This document shows positions 35,408 through 47,752 of a DNA stretch of 64,000 nucleotides, in pieces. Numbering within the stretch: position 1 is the stretch's first letter; the number at the start of each line of letters is the position of its first letter. The notes under the pieces were generated by a model. That model saw nothing but the letters and a program-made list of their open reading frames with translations, made no database searches and was not told where the DNA came from. This stretch comes from Adineta ricciae (Eukaryota > Rotifera > Eurotatoria > Adinetida > Adinetidae), in contig CAJNOJ010000012.1 in assembly GCA_905250025.1 (NCBI GenBank), forward strand, positions 372,001-436,000. Direction: 5' to 3'. A program made the translations under genes and the position numbers.

Positions 35408-36235
35408 CTAAAGAACATCCCATTTTTCTTCGAATGCACTACAAACTTTAGCGCATGTCAAGGCAGCTGATAATGGGTAGGATGAAATCGACACGGTATC
35501 TTCATTATAATCAATATTGACACTTCCTTTTGCCATAGCACCAATAACAAAAACAACGGGTTGATCAATGTCTCCACATTCATTTTGTACATAATCACGA
35601 ATCTTAACTAGACGTGTAGGTGTTGCGCCAAATGAAGTGGAAATCTTTTTGCAACCAACAGGAAAATGATCCGTAATTGGATTTTTGATCACTTTGAGTA
35701 ATTTAATACCACCTTGAACTGTGTCCTGTGATCGAATGGATAGTTTATGAAGAAGTTGAACCATTAGACCAGCAAATCGATCGAATGTGCGCGGAATACG
35801 TGTTTGAGGATTAACTTCGATTAATATTCCTTTATGTGTATGAATGTAAACCTTAAAAAAATCATTTAAAATCCATAGATTTTCAATCGTTCCAAGAAAG
35901 TAACCTACTTGAAGTAATCCAGCGCGATTCAATGGTGAATCTAGCAGTGCTAGTAAACATTGATGCGTAATATCTGGTCGTGCATTGGAATTTGGATCAC
36001 GCTTGTATTTGAGAAGATGATTCTTATGTCGATCACAATTCAACAACTCGTAAACTTTACCAACTTTGATTGTTTCTAAGTTGGCTTGTTCGAGTACAAC
36101 AATCAAACGTTTATCGGACGATTTCGTTTTCTTGATTTTATTTACTAGAGGTTCATCGGTTTGAAACTCTTCTCCTGGATTATTGTTATTGCCTTCAACT
36201 TCGTCTTGTCTTGCACGTTTTTTCGTCGGAGGCAT
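35408..36235 (-). CDS. emg1: rRNA pseudouridine N1-methyltransferase EMG1/Nep1
   Basis: SPOUT-class methyltransferase that makes N1-methylpseudouridine in 18S rRNA and is required for 40S assembly. Two exons (35909-36235 and 35408-35851) around a 57-nt intron give 256 residues; human EMG1 has 244. The intron is in frame and has no stop, so an unspliced frame would insert 19 residues between LLQ and VYIHT. The family sequence runs straight through that point, so the intron is real. Motifs seen are DSPLNRAGLLQ, GILIEVNPQTRIPRTFDRF, GLMVQLLHKLSIRSQD, LLKVIKNPITDHFPVGC and SSYPLSAALTCAKVCSAFEE. I chose MPPTKKRARQ as the start because an acceptor-like TTTCCAG lies just before it. A basic, disordered N-terminal tail is normal. 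Confidence 0.95.
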   Translation of the reverse strand: MPPTKKRARQDEVEGNNNNPGEEFQTDEPLVNKIKKTKSSDKRLIVVLEQANLETIKVGKVYELLNCDRHKNHLLKYKRDPNSNARPDITHQCLLALLDSPLNRAGLLQVGYFLGTIENLWILNDFFKVYIHTHKGILIEVNPQTRIPRTFDRFAGLMVQLLHKLSIRSQDTVQGGIKLLKVIKNPITDHFPVGCKKISTSFGATPTRLVKIRDYVQNECGDIDQPVVFVIGAMAKGSVNIDYNEDTVSISSYPLSAALTCAKVCSAFEEKWDVL

Positions 36236-36407
36236 TTTCTTATCTGGAAAATGAATGAGATTAGTTCTTTCTTTATTATTTTGGTTCTTTCTCGGCAAAA
36301 AATAAAAGACATCGATTAGTGAGTAGATATTTTTTTTTCTTTCGAATCAGTGCACAGAAAAAGAAGAATTTGGAACTGTTGTCTTTTTTTTTGTTCTTTT
36401 CATTTCT

Positions 36408-39400
36408 TTAAAGACTTGCGCCCATCTTAAATGCAATATTATTGTTCACTGTTGGTGGAGCTTTACTTTCATCATTCGAATTGATATCATCATTCAGATC
36501 ATTTTCTAATGGCTCATTTTCACCATCGGAGCATTGATCTAACTTTTCGAAGCCTTTGCGTCGATTCATCCAATCTCCGAGAACAGATGTCGGAGCTGTA
36601 CTGTTCGTTTTCACATCACTTAGAAACGTATTCAAACGACGAAGTTTGCGGAGATTGCGTATGCGAATTAGACAGCCGAAGATAACAGCAAGCAGAACGG
36701 GAATGGCAAAGAAGGCCATGATAATCAATGAAGTGCGAAAGTTTTTATCATTAAGATAGATTCGTTTACTGAATGCTTGAGTCGGGAGATCTGCATGAAG
36801 AGAAAACGGAAATAAATGAGAAACTTGCTTGAAGATATAAATCTTGCCATTTACCTTTTCGTTTAGATAACTCGAATTTATGTAAAGCATTGGCTGGTGA
36901 TGATGCTAGTTCACCTACATAAACTTCACGACCATTTGATGAAACAGCAATATCATGCGGAGCTTTTAAATGCTATAAGGAAAATAATTACTTGGTTGAC
37001 GTTTTTGTGCACCAATCTACTTACCGGATCTGAATCAAATGATGTTAAGATATCACCCGATCGTGCATCAATCATATAGACTTTTTTCACAGGTGTTTCC
37101 GCGCCACCTGTAACAGCGAATAAGACTGTACCTAAAACAAAACACGACGATCTTCGATTGATTTCTCATGTGAGAGTGATATTTCACCGTTGGTGTTAGG
37201 TGCGAATTCAATTGCGTAGATAGGACCAATATTATCTTTTCCTTCAACACGTATCTGTCGTTGAAATTCACCAGTCTTCGAATTGAAACATTGGATACGG
37301 TAGTTTTCTCGATCGGCACCACATAATAATTGAGCATCCTCATTTAATGCTATTGAATGAACAATATTCCATTGATTCGGAAGCGGAAAGCCATCATCTA
37401 AATGAATTTTTCCGAAAACATATAATATCTCCATTCATTCAAACGCTGATTAGCATTGTAACCATATGAACAAAGTTTCCAGGTGAATAATATTCGATAG
37501 GGCATCGTTAGAATTCGTCAGAACTTACCATCACGCATGCCATTCATTGGTGTACCCCATTCAGTGATATATTCTCCTTTTCGATTGAATTTGATGATTC
37601 GACTATTACAGTACCTAAAGAATAATCATCAAGTATAGATTCATTCGAATTCTTTCGCTTGTTCTCACCCGTCAGCAACAAAAAAATCGCCATTTTTCAT
37701 TACAGCAACATCTGCTGGACGACAGAGTTGCGTCGGTCCCGAGCCAGGTTGGAACATTTCTCCGATTGTCAATGCAGGATGTAACAAATCGTTAGGTTTA
37801 AACATGAAGACTTGGTGCATGGCAATATCGGTTACCCAGATATTTCCCGCATGATCGATTGTTAAACCATGTGGCATGTAGAACATTTTCGCTCCCCAAC
37901 GAGCCTTTGTTTGACCTGTACGTGTATCAACATGGAGTAGAACATCATCATCAATGGGACCATAGGCTTCATTTCGAAAACGATAGTTTCCGGTGAAGTA
38001 TCTAGACAATGAATAGAAATATTTCTAGTTTAGCATATAAAAAAAATTCTTACTTAGTCTCCCATTTTCTTGTACCACGATGGAATACAATAAGTTCATC
38101 ATTTGCTTTGTTCAATGTTATGCCTCCGATCTCACCAAGTTGACTAGGTAAAGATTTGACGTCAGGCCATGTTTCGACACATGTATAAAGATTTGCTATA
38201 GAAGAGAAAAATCGCCGGTTATTCCTAGTGTTCGAATTCAATTTTGTGACACATCAAGCGACAAGACAACAACGATTCTCACGGCTGGTAATTTTTGCAT
38301 TATGTAATTTAACTGTTTGTTCTTTTCCGTAAGTTAAATGTGTTGGTAAAAGATAATCATAGTTTTGCGCATCGACATATTCATAATCGGGTAAACCGAG
38401 ATGAGATAAAACTTTATTTATATCATACGGACTTGAACCTCGATTACGATGACGCATATTTTCAACTTCATCCATATAATCATCATACGATTGATCGTCA
38501 TCCGATGTTGATGAAGTATGTTTTCCTAAATGTATTGTCGTGAACATTAGAAATCTCTAATATATCAAAAGTTTAATTACCTATTGTTGGATTCATAACA
38601 TGCTCAGCATGGGTGTCATGACCACTACGCGTTTCGCCAATATCAGATGGTTTACGTGGAGGTACTTCACTATCATGTGGAATAAGACTAGAAATAAAAG
38701 TTAATGTTATAACTGATTAAAACGTTGAGAATTATTTACTTGATCAACGAACTGAATTCATTGTCCCAACATGATCGAATCGGTACTTCGCCAGTTTTTT
38801 GTTTTCCATTCGCTGTTTTCGTTGGTTCATATGAGTACATTGCATATACATTGCACATTTCATCTTTATGTGTTGGTCTATTATTTCAAATACAATCAAC
38901 ACATTGAGATAGTTAAGTCAATTATTTTCCATACCCGACTCGAACAATTTGATCGTCATCATTATCATAAACACATTGACCAACAAGGTAATCGTCATTT
39001 TGAATTTCTACTGCTGTTGAAAGTGGATAAAACGATTGTGGCCATTGCGGATCACCTTTGACGATTTGTGTTATAACACCATCACGTACACGATACAATG
39101 AATTAACTCGAGCTGAAAACAAATGAATGAATGCTATTTCTCTTTCCATACGCATAGCAACAACAAATCTCTACCCCATTGATGTGCGTGAACACGTGCA
39201 GCAAATATTGATATTGTTGGACCATTATAACGACATGAGAATGGTGTTCGTACAGCTAAAATATCGAATGATTTCTTTTTACTTCTACGAATTGAGGATG
39301 TCTCTTACAATGTGCTTTGGCTTTTAGATAGATCTGACTAGTTCCAGCTAACATCACGCCGGCTTGATATTTTCGCCTAAGGAGCAAACAGCAATATAAA

Positions 39401-40141
39401 AATTAATTGTATTTCCGTTCACATACGGTTTTCGACTCATTATGAGTTGATTTCCTGATTTGTCATTAACAATATTCGATAGATAATGTATATTGACAAC
39501 AATGTATTTGTATGGCGTATTGCGACCAACCGGAAATCCAACATCTAAATATTGATTTTATTCAGAGTTCGTCTTATTATTAGAAACTATCACAAACCAT
39601 CAGGTAAATTCATCGAAGGTGCATTTCGAGCCCATCCATGGACAATCAGCTGTTCATTACCGGTACAAGCTTGTCCCGATGCCCTGTAAACATATATTTC
39701 AATACAGAATTGTCAGACAAGAATTTTCAACTAACCAAACTCGTTTGTTAGAACCTGGTTTAGTACAAGCGAATGTTAACATATGATGTGCTGCATTCAT
39801 ACTAATCAATGGTGAATAGCCAACTAGAAACCGCAGATGATTTTATATGCATTTCGTTTTTCGGTTCAAACTTACCGATTGTTAATTCTTCATCGGGCAA
39901 TTCATATTGCAGAAAAGTATATTGATCTTCCTAAAAAGTCATATTCAGTATTGTGTTTGTTTCATCTAACAATCTCTGCGTCTCTTACTTGTGTTGTATT
40001 GTAATTTGGCATAGTTATGTTAATGTTGAAGAGTTCATCTTTGCTTTTCACACTTGCTGCATGATTATAGCCAGTGATGGTGAGTAGTCCGAGAACGATA
40101 TTGAGGACGGTTATTGTTGTTCCAAAACGAAAGTTATCCAT
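36408..40141 (-). CDS. pam: Peptidylglycine alpha-amidating monooxygenase, bifunctional (PAM)
   Basis: Makes C-terminally amidated neuropeptides in the secretory pathway. It is a multi-exon gene starting at 40141 with a signal peptide (MDNFRFGTTITVLNIVLGLL). In the PHM half, NAAHHMLTFAC holds the copper-A histidine pair, YIVVNIHYLS the third histidine, RVHAHQWGRD the copper-B histidines, and CNVYAMYSYEP the methionine ligand. The PAL half has NHL-type beta-propeller units: MPHGLTIDHAGNIWVTDIAM with a zinc-ligand histidine, CRPADVAVMKNGDFFVAD and SIALNEDAQLLCGADREN. It ends with a membrane helix (SLIIMAFFAIPVLLAVIFGC) and an acidic cytosolic tail ending FKMGASL. Both catalytic domains are in one protein, as in vertebrates; insects split them into separate genes. 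Its 3' end lies 172 bp before EMG1. Confidence 0.94.
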
Positions 40142-40375
40142 AGTTCGTTTGTTATTTGTTTCTTATATACAACTATACAGACTTGTTCTTGACCGAGAAT
40201 GGTGATTGAATACTTAACCCGAACACAAGAGAAAGAAAAGAAAAAGGGAAAGAAGAATGTTACATCTGCAATAAAAAGTACAGAAATAGAAGATTATTTA
40301 TGCCTGAATGAAAAAAAAAAGAAACAAAACAAAACGAAAAAGCACTGATATGCATGAATATCTATCAGATTAATA

Positions 40376-41719
40376 TTATTTGTCGTTATCATTAAGTGGA
40401 CAAGCAAAACTAGCAACAAGTAAATTATGCACAAACTCATTTTTGCGCCTGTTCTGCTGATGTAATGTTAGAGAAGAGGAAGAAGACGATGACGACGACG
40501 GCGTTTCATCACATAGTTTGCGTAATAAGGACGAATTTGATTCAGTTATCGATGATTTTGTTGACGTCGGCTGTTGGTCAGGTATTGGCTGCTGCTGCTG
40601 GGCAACGATCTGTGCCCAGGTTTGTTGAGTATTAGTCGATGGAGATGAAGAAGACACTGGTGGAGATGATGCATCAATAAAAAGTGCGGAGGTAAAAAGT
40701 GAATCGAAAAAGTCATTTTCAACTCCCGGAACAGTATTCGTTGATGATGTTGTTTGTTGCGATGAATGAGATTGTGACTGTGACGAATGATGATGATGGT
40801 GGTGATGAGAACGGCCTGTTGAACGAAGACGTTCACGTTCATATTGTTGCCGAGTTAAAGTTTGAAGATTAATTGTTGTCGATGATGATGAGTTCGAACT
40901 GGTGTTGTTATTATTGTTAGATGCCGCTAACCTTCTTACAGCAGATAATTGTGTTAAAAGATCAGCAATAGGATCCGTTCCACTACTGAGAGATGCAGTG
41001 TCGACAACAAAATGTTGACTTACAGTACCTCCACCACGTCCCAGTCCGCCTCGTCGACTCGGCGTTCGTAAAGGTCCTCGTCTATAGCTACCTCGCGTAC
41101 TAGTACTACTAGTGAAGTCAAAGTCTCGAGTTGATGATTGTCTGGAATATGGATTGGTTCCAAGACCAGGTGTAGATGGCGTTTGAACTTGTTGATGTTG
41201 ATGATCATTAGCAATGTGCGCTAGTAGATCAGTAGTAACAAAGTTCGGTTCACCGTTTGACATAGCAGCACAGATCGGACAGATAACTTCATTTGACTGT
41301 TGTTCATCTGCATGTTTGCATTGTAAATGATGAAAGAGATCAAGATTCTGTGAAGTTAACGATGATTCGTTGAGAAATGGATAAGCGAAACCCATTTCAC
41401 CACAAAATGGACATGTGAATGATTGAGCTAAATCGGATGCACATCGTTCACCATGATAATATAAATCAAAATCTTGACGTGTTAATATACCTAAGATGAA
41501 AGAAAACAAGCGACGGAATAGAAGAAAAACAACAACAAAAACAAAACATCTGCTTTTACATTGCATAGGATGTTCAGTTGTATGGTGACTTGATGTTTCA
41601 CCCCGTTCATAACATGCAGAACATAGATCATAATCATAACAAATTAAACACTTGTAACGCTTAGATCGAAAATTACTTTTACCACAAGCATCACAACTAA
41701 CACCTTCATGAGCAGACAT
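40376..41719 (-). CDS. kcmf1: E3 ubiquitin ligase KCMF1
   Basis: ZZ-finger ubiquitin ligase that works with UBR4. Two exons around a 69-nt intron (41491-41559) give 424 residues; the intron is in frame with no stop and must be removed to restore HPMQCILTRQDFDLYY. The ZZ zinc finger reads CDACGKSNFRSKRYKCLICY, followed by CSACYERGETSSHHTTEHP. A Di19-type zinc-binding pair has FTCPFCGEMGF and VICPICAAMSNGEPN. The rest is low-complexity: DPIADLLTQLSAVRRL, which is conserved in the family, then Ser, Gln and a seven-histidine run. Length and order match animal KCMF1. Confidence 0.95.
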   Translation of the reverse strand: MSAHEGVSCDACGKSNFRSKRYKCLICYDYDLCSACYERGETSSHHTTEHPMQCKSRCFVFVVVFLLFRRLFSFILGILTRQDFDLYYHGERCASDLAQSFTCPFCGEMGFAYPFLNESSLTSQNLDLFHHLQCKHADEQQSNEVICPICAAMSNGEPNFVTTDLLAHIANDHQHQQVQTPSTPGLGTNPYSRQSSTRDFDFTSSTSTRGSYRRGPLRTPSRRGGLGRGGGTVSQHFVVDTASLSSGTDPIADLLTQLSAVRRLAASNNNNNTSSNSSSSTTINLQTLTRQQYERERLRSTGRSHHHHHHHSSQSQSHSSQQTTSSTNTVPGVENDFFDSLFTSALFIDASSPPVSSSSPSTNTQQTWAQIVAQQQQPIPDQQPTSTKSSITESNSSLLRKLCDETPSSSSSSSSSLTLHQQNRRKNEFVHNLLVASFACPLNDNDK

Positions 41720-42276
41720 AGCTAAAACTAAATAGGAAAACTAGAGGAAAATCTGACATGACAGCCATAATATGTTCAAAAGATGGACCAATCAGAGTCG
41801 AGCCTCCATGATGATGCAATTCTATACACTTGCATTTTTCGTACGATATATCGTAAGAAAATGAATGAATTGCGAGTGTCAAGATTTTCCTCGAATTGAG
41901 TTAATTTATTATTCAGAAAAAAAAACGAATATTTGATTTTGTTGCTTAGGCATTCTGACTCGACATGGATTGGTTGAAAGTCGAGTATCTGATTGAAACA
42001 GATTATTACCAAAGATAATTCGTTTTCTTCAGAGAATTAACTTTGATTACGTGCAAAATATCTGATTTAGATTGTTCATGTCATGCAAAACAAACACGAC
42101 AGTCTGTTACCCTTATCCAACCTCTTCCGTTGTATTTGTCAACTATAATTTTCAAAAGAAAATCATTGTGATTTGCATTTAAGATTCAGATAATTCTACA
42201 CAAGATTTTATTCTTTGAAACGTTTATTTTAGTCAATAATTACACGCAAAATACGCTTTCAAATCTTGATATGCAT
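41720..42276. other. Spacer, no gene seen
   Basis: AT-rich DNA between KCMF1 and the calcium-sensor gene. It would hold the KCMF1 promoter. Confidence 0.5.
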
Positions 42277-43275
42277 TCAGTGGCCACCGCCGAATAATTC
42301 ACGAAGATCGGGATCTTTTTTACATCTGAAAAGAGCAACGTTCATCAAAGGCGGAAGCATAAAGAGCGAGTCATTTTCATACCCTTGAATAAACTGTTCT
42401 TTATTCAATTTTTCACCTTCACCTACACCAAGTGTATTGAAAACACCAATGGCAAGTTCTTTTGGATAGTTTTTATTCGCTTTGTCAGATTTACCAGCGA
42501 TTGTCAACTAAAAACATCGAAACAATCGTTTCGTGTACTTCAAAACGCCGTCTTATCCTACAGAAGCTTTCAAAAATGCAGCTAATTCATGTAAATCCAT
42601 CTGTCCATCGCCTGAAACATCGCACCTAAATGAAATTGTTCGCATAGATCATATCGTACAGATAAACAGCACTTCGTACATCTCAAAAACGTAATTAAGA
42701 TGACTATCCAAGTCTCCTGGAGAGCCAGCAGCGACTGCAATTAGAAATTCATAGAAATCAATTGTTCCGTCATGATCTCGGTCGAACACGGCGAATACAT
42801 GACTTGAATAAAGAGAAAAGAGAATATGAAATCTTATACGTGTCGAAAAAAAAAATCAAAGAAGAAATTTTACTCGCAGAGAACATTGGTTTTGTCGTTT
42901 TCATCTTTGATTTCTTCGTAGTATTTTACGAAACCATGTTTATCCATTCTACCGGAAGGAAAATCATTCCAAAAAGCCTTGAAAAAAGTTACGGAAAACT
43001 TCGAATATGCGAAGTGATACTGCCGAACAGAAACATACTGCATGTAAATCAATAATTTCTAACAGAAAGACAAAAATAACATTGTTAATTAGTAAAGGTT
43101 ACGGACAATATTCTTTCATTACCCTCTTCACTAAGACTAGAACTTGCTTTGAGTAGTGCCAACGCTAAATTTCACAGAAATTAGGTTGAAAAAAAAACCG
43201 AACTGATCATATCGACAAACCCTGTGGAGTGAGTTCTTTTGATGCTCCGGATCTCACGACGACTTTATTACCCAT
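42277..43275 (-). CDS. Neuronal calcium sensor-like EF-hand protein
   Basis: Myristoyl-switch calcium sensor of the NCS/recoverin type. The start MGNKVVVRSGASKELTPQ (43275) has the N-myristoylation glycine. Spliced exons continue LALLKASSSLSEE, then FFKAFWNDFPSGRMDKHGF, which holds the degenerate first EF-hand (PSG in place of Ca ligands, as in the family). The second is FAVFDRDHDGTIDFYEFL and the third CDVSGDGQMDLHELAAFL. The last part has YPKELAIGVFNTLGVGEGEK and EQFIQGYENDSLFMLPPL, with a weak fourth hand. The C terminus is GGGH. Six short introns are inferred, and phases match at the junctions I checked. The subfamily (frequenin, neurocalcin or KChIP) cannot be fixed by eye. Confidence 0.85.
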
Positions 43276-46220
43276 GTATAATATTTCCAAAATGAGCAGA
43301 GATTTGACAATTGGAACAAAGTTCTCTCTATATATAATTATAGGGAAGAAAATACTAGTTGTCACGACATATTGTATGAGTACTTATCGAAGAAAAAAAA
43401 AAACAACAAATCCTTAGCGTTCTAGTCAACATCAAAAGACGTGTTACCAGACCTTGATTAACATCTTCATATGTTTCATTTCATTTCCTATTCTAAACAT
43501 CGTTAAAAAATCTAGTACAAGAAAGCCGTCACACTCTTGGTAAACATCAATTCAAAACGAGCAAATACAAATTAGCAAGAAAGATCGTACGAGTAAATCT
43601 CGAGAAACCTTTCGACTGTCTGTCGGTATCTTCCTGAAAAGAACGATGCTTCTTCGCGTGGATGTTGACATGATACTGCAAAGTTCTATGGTCTTCCTCG
43701 ATGTCAATAGATGGAAAGAGAGAAAGGAGGAAAAAACAAATCGAAATTGATTTATCAATATAAATTTTCGCATCTAGTGGAAACATTAACAAAATATAGT
43801 TAATATATATGAAAACGAAGAGCGACAAGCGAGTAATGTGCATAGAAGAAAGCAAATGATGATACGATTATTGGACTATTTAGCGTGGAGTATGAATCGT
43901 TCTTGCTTATAAAAGAGGATAAAAGTTGGAAGAGAAAAAAAAAGAGTCTTTCAAGACACGCTCATTCTCTTCTTTGAATATATGAACTGATCAAATGAAA
44001 AAAAATGTGTCGGAAAAGGTTAGATGAGACTACGGGTACACGATGAAGTTGATACTTCTAACGGAACGAATTCTTACTAATATTTCACATTTGAAAGAAG
44101 ATCGGATGAACAAGTTTGAAATTCATGGGAAATCTACTCTTCCTCGTCTTTATCTCTGACAAGTGAACTCAATAAAAACCTTGGAAAATTTCAAAGTTTC
44201 TGTCATTGCAAGAAAAACGATCAGTTAATCAAAACCGAAAATCTATCGAGGAATATTGACTGAATTGAGAGGAAGAGCACCTTAAGAGACTTTCCATTAC
44301 AGTATTTTGCTTTATTAAACGTTACTTTATCTCGCAGTATAAGCAGAGTCTACTTACTTCGTTTGATAGAGTATTAGTGCGATTAATGGATTCTGTTGAT
44401 GAGAATGAATTTTTCACATACACGTTCCTGAGCATCAGACAAATTTCATGAGCAGTTCGATCACCGGAAGTGCTCTTTTCTCCTTTTTGTCATAATTAAT
44501 CGTTGATAAGAGAAAATCTTTACTAGATACTTCTCTTTTGAATGAATTTCTTATTAAATTAGAATATATTGGACACGATCTCAGGTTCCTTCCATAGTTT
44601 GAAGACGAGTCAGAACATTTCTCATCAGTCAATCTGCATTTTCTAGTAGATGACGGTATCAGTTATTGTTAGCAAGAGAAGCGAATAGGTTTCTACTATC
44701 GTTTAAGTATATGCCAAGTGCACCTTCATTAATTGAATTTTCACTAGTAAATCCATTACTTACAGAATATAATCCTTAGAGACTCTCAATTCTTGTGTTT
44801 ACTGAATAAATTTAGTATGATAAATGATTCCTCCTATGAATTGGAAGGAAAAATAAAGTTTTTTTCTAGGTCGTTCTCTTCGGATAGCTATGAATTTGGA
44901 TGGATCTAGACATATTTGAACTTAGTAAACCATAACCTGAAGAATAGAGACGACCAAAATTGTAAGAGAGAATGAACTATCTGACAATGAAATGATAAGC
45001 TCAAATGTTTTATTCGTTCACTTTGTTTGTCTCTTCCTCTGTTCATAGGAAAAAAACGTCAGGAAACGAAAAATAACTACTGCAGTAACTTTAATCCGTA
45101 CTCAGAAGATCTCATGGTATAACGTTCTCGTTTTAGACAAGTAATTCTGGTTCAATCAACCATATTTTCATTATATAGCTTAAGCCTATACAAGCACAAG
45201 TACGCTATCGATATCCTGAAAGAAACTGTGTTACATGTTTTAAGATTGTCTGATTAGTGGATGATCTATGCCGGTTTTCTAATATCCAGTTAGTAAGCAT
45301 ACGATCGATCCGTATTGAAAAGTACGATCTGAATTCGGGAGAAATCAAGCGAAATTAACGTAAAGAATTTCTGATTTTTCCCGCAGGCTTCTCTCCGATT
45401 TCAATAGATTTGGTTGTCGAATCCATTGTTTTGGCCTATGTATTCAATTGCATTGTGGCTTGTCTAGCGCAGATATTTAACAATCAACAACAATAGGAAG
45501 GAGGAGCAATGTATACATGTGCATTGACAAACAATAAATAAACTCCTTTCTACGGACTGATCGAGTAGGGCGCACTAGAAACGATCATAAATAGTATTGT
45601 AGTTACAACAACCATTGCAGCGTACAACTCCCGTTGCAGTCAACATTTATTATTAAGTAGGGTTGTCGTATTTTACCAGTTATATGGTGTAGTTGTTTCT
45701 ATTATTAGTCATTTTGCATCTCAAATGATAGTTATTCTTGATTTTTATAGATAAGTATAATATTTTGTCCGATTCTTTGTGTCAATGAATCATTTCTCCA
45801 TGAGGTCAAAATGATCAGTTTGCGTCGTCAAAAGTAGGCTTCCAACGGATTTGGTTGAGAAAAGATTTCACAGATAAAAGTCACCATCGATAAGCTGATT
45901 TTGTTTATTTCCTCTTATTTTACATATATCTCAATCAAAAAGAGTTTAAATTGTTCAGACAAATGATCCTTAAAGTCGTGCGACCGAAAACCGATCACTA
46001 ATCAAAGGTAAATATGTGCTAACTTAGATGATCTTCTAATCAGATTCGGACATATGGACATCAATGTAATCTGAAAATATTTTATTCCAATAAAGAGTAT
46101 CTTCTTGAATGCATTATAATAGTAGTAATATCCGAGAATGATATTTCTACTTTCTATGCAAATTCCTATTCATCCTCACTCTCTGATTAAACAAAACGAA
46201 CAAAATTTGTCTCAACATGA
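43276..46220. other. 2.9-kb gene-free stretch
   Basis: This is the longest gap in the window. Short open frames (43547-43855, 44435-44632) show no family resemblance and no splice partners. No terminal repeats or transposase motifs are visible. It may hold upstream control of the calcium-sensor gene or decayed mobile DNA. Confidence 0.5.
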
Positions 46221-47606
46221 TTAATAACCTATCCAGCTTTTGAATAATTTAAATGTTTTCCATATTCGACTTTGTGCTCGAACCCAAAACGGGCCATTAT
46301 CCATGAGAGCAAAGCACCATTGCAATAATTTCTCTTCACTTAATGAATTCATAATACCTAACATCAATTCATCCACACCGGTCGGTGGCTTCACAATATT
46401 TTCATTTTCATACTTCACAGAATTGACTGCTGTACAAAGACCTATTGTACCATAGTAATAAACATCATCGACGACCTGCGTTCGAATCATATGTGTTACA
46501 AGAAGATCTTGGTACGTTTCTAAAATATCATCGACCTCATCTGATGCGTACATATTTGTGACCACCAAAGCAATGAATACGTCTAATTCTATACATTGTT
46601 CAACAATAACCTTCATATGTTCGACGCTGGCGTAACAACCAGGAGACGCACAATAGATTAAACAAATGGGATTTTTTTCTTTGACGAGATTTCGAATATG
46701 TTGTGCAATATCGAGTTCGTCCCAATTTTCGATACCTGGCGAATCCCAAATACGTATTGAACAAGTTGATGTTATTGGTTTATGGGAATCTTCGAACGAT
46801 GTGTATGTTTCTTCATATTCATAATAACTCGTTGAATTCGTACAGGCATTACGTCCAGCACTTGTACGAGCAAGATCTTTTTTAAGTATAGCATTAATTA
46901 ACGTGCTTTTGCCAACTCGTGGTGAGCCCATGAGAAGAATATCAAATGATTTCTCAAGTGATCGATGAAGGTATTTTTGGACGTCCCGTCTTGGAATTCT
47001 TCGAATCGTTTCTCGAACAACATCGCCTAAAATCGGCTTAGTCTGTTCGGTCGTTGTATTTTCTTCTTCCGAAGGATTTGCTATTATCGCTGTTGGTGCA
47101 GCAGGTTCGTGTGCTGATGTTTCATTCACACTTGTCGTTGCTGGTACTGATGGTTCTATGGTAATGATAAACAAATAAAAACGCTAGAATAGTCTTTCAA
47201 ATAACTTTTACCTTCAACAACAGTAGTCTCTGTTTGAATGTCGTTAGTTTCTGCTAGTTTTATTCCTTGTCGCCTCATGGCTTGTGCAGCAATATGTTCT
47301 AATAACCATTTAGTTCTCATGACCATTTGAAACTGCTCACTCGCATGACGTGATTCGAATACCATATCTTCAAACATTTCCGTTTCATTATTTAATGCTA
47401 TGTAATAATGACTTGGCTCAGGATCGTTAATTCTCTCACATACAGTTTTAATAATACTACCAAAGGTAGTTGATTGAGGAATAACATCAATTAAGACGTG
47501 TTCTCCTGTTCGACGTACATAAATTTGTATTCGAACTTTTTCCGATGCCTATTGATTAGAATCATGCGTAGATGATCTGCTGTTAGTTACATCTCTAACT
47601 TACCAT
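46221..47606 (-). CDS. P-loop GTPase with extra N-terminal region (lineage family)
   Basis: Three exons, 47604-47606 (the ATG alone), 47212-47548 and 46221-47155, sum to 1275 nt, so 424 residues with exact closure. The N-terminal ~90 residues (KVRIQIYVRRTGEHVLIDVI, then TTFGSIIKTVCERI) look like a ubiquitin/Ras-association fold. An acidic Thr/Glu-rich linker follows. The G domain has GSPRVGKSTLINAI (G1), a conserved threonine region, IWDSPGIENWDE (G3) and VVTNMYASDE in the G4 position, which departs from N/TKxD. The C-terminal block has GVDELMLGIMNSLSEEKLLQ and ALMDNGPFW. It resembles AIG1/GIMAP- and Era-like GTPases but is not clearly any of them. It is divergently paired with a paralogue at 47753. 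Cellular role unknown. Confidence 0.75.
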
Positions 47607-47752
47607 TGCACGACGTACGTTACTTTCTAGAAGAATGAGTAACTAGTTCGTATATTATGCGTTTCTATGTGTATGTATCTCATCTTTATCGAAATACACT
47701 GATAAATATGAAACTTTTTCGTTTATCATAGGTGAGAATAAATATTTATTGT
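47607..47752. promoter_or_regulatory. Shared divergent promoter of the two GTPase genes
   Basis: Only 146 bp separate the two start codons, so the promoters must overlap and the genes may be co-expressed. A CATAGGTGAG motif lies in front of the plus-strand gene. No TATA element can be assigned with confidence. Confidence 0.5.

Noticed and set aside
40546-41214. Additional minus-strand frames inside KCMF1
   Set aside because: They are out of frame with the clear KCMF1 protein and are caused by its low-complexity codons.
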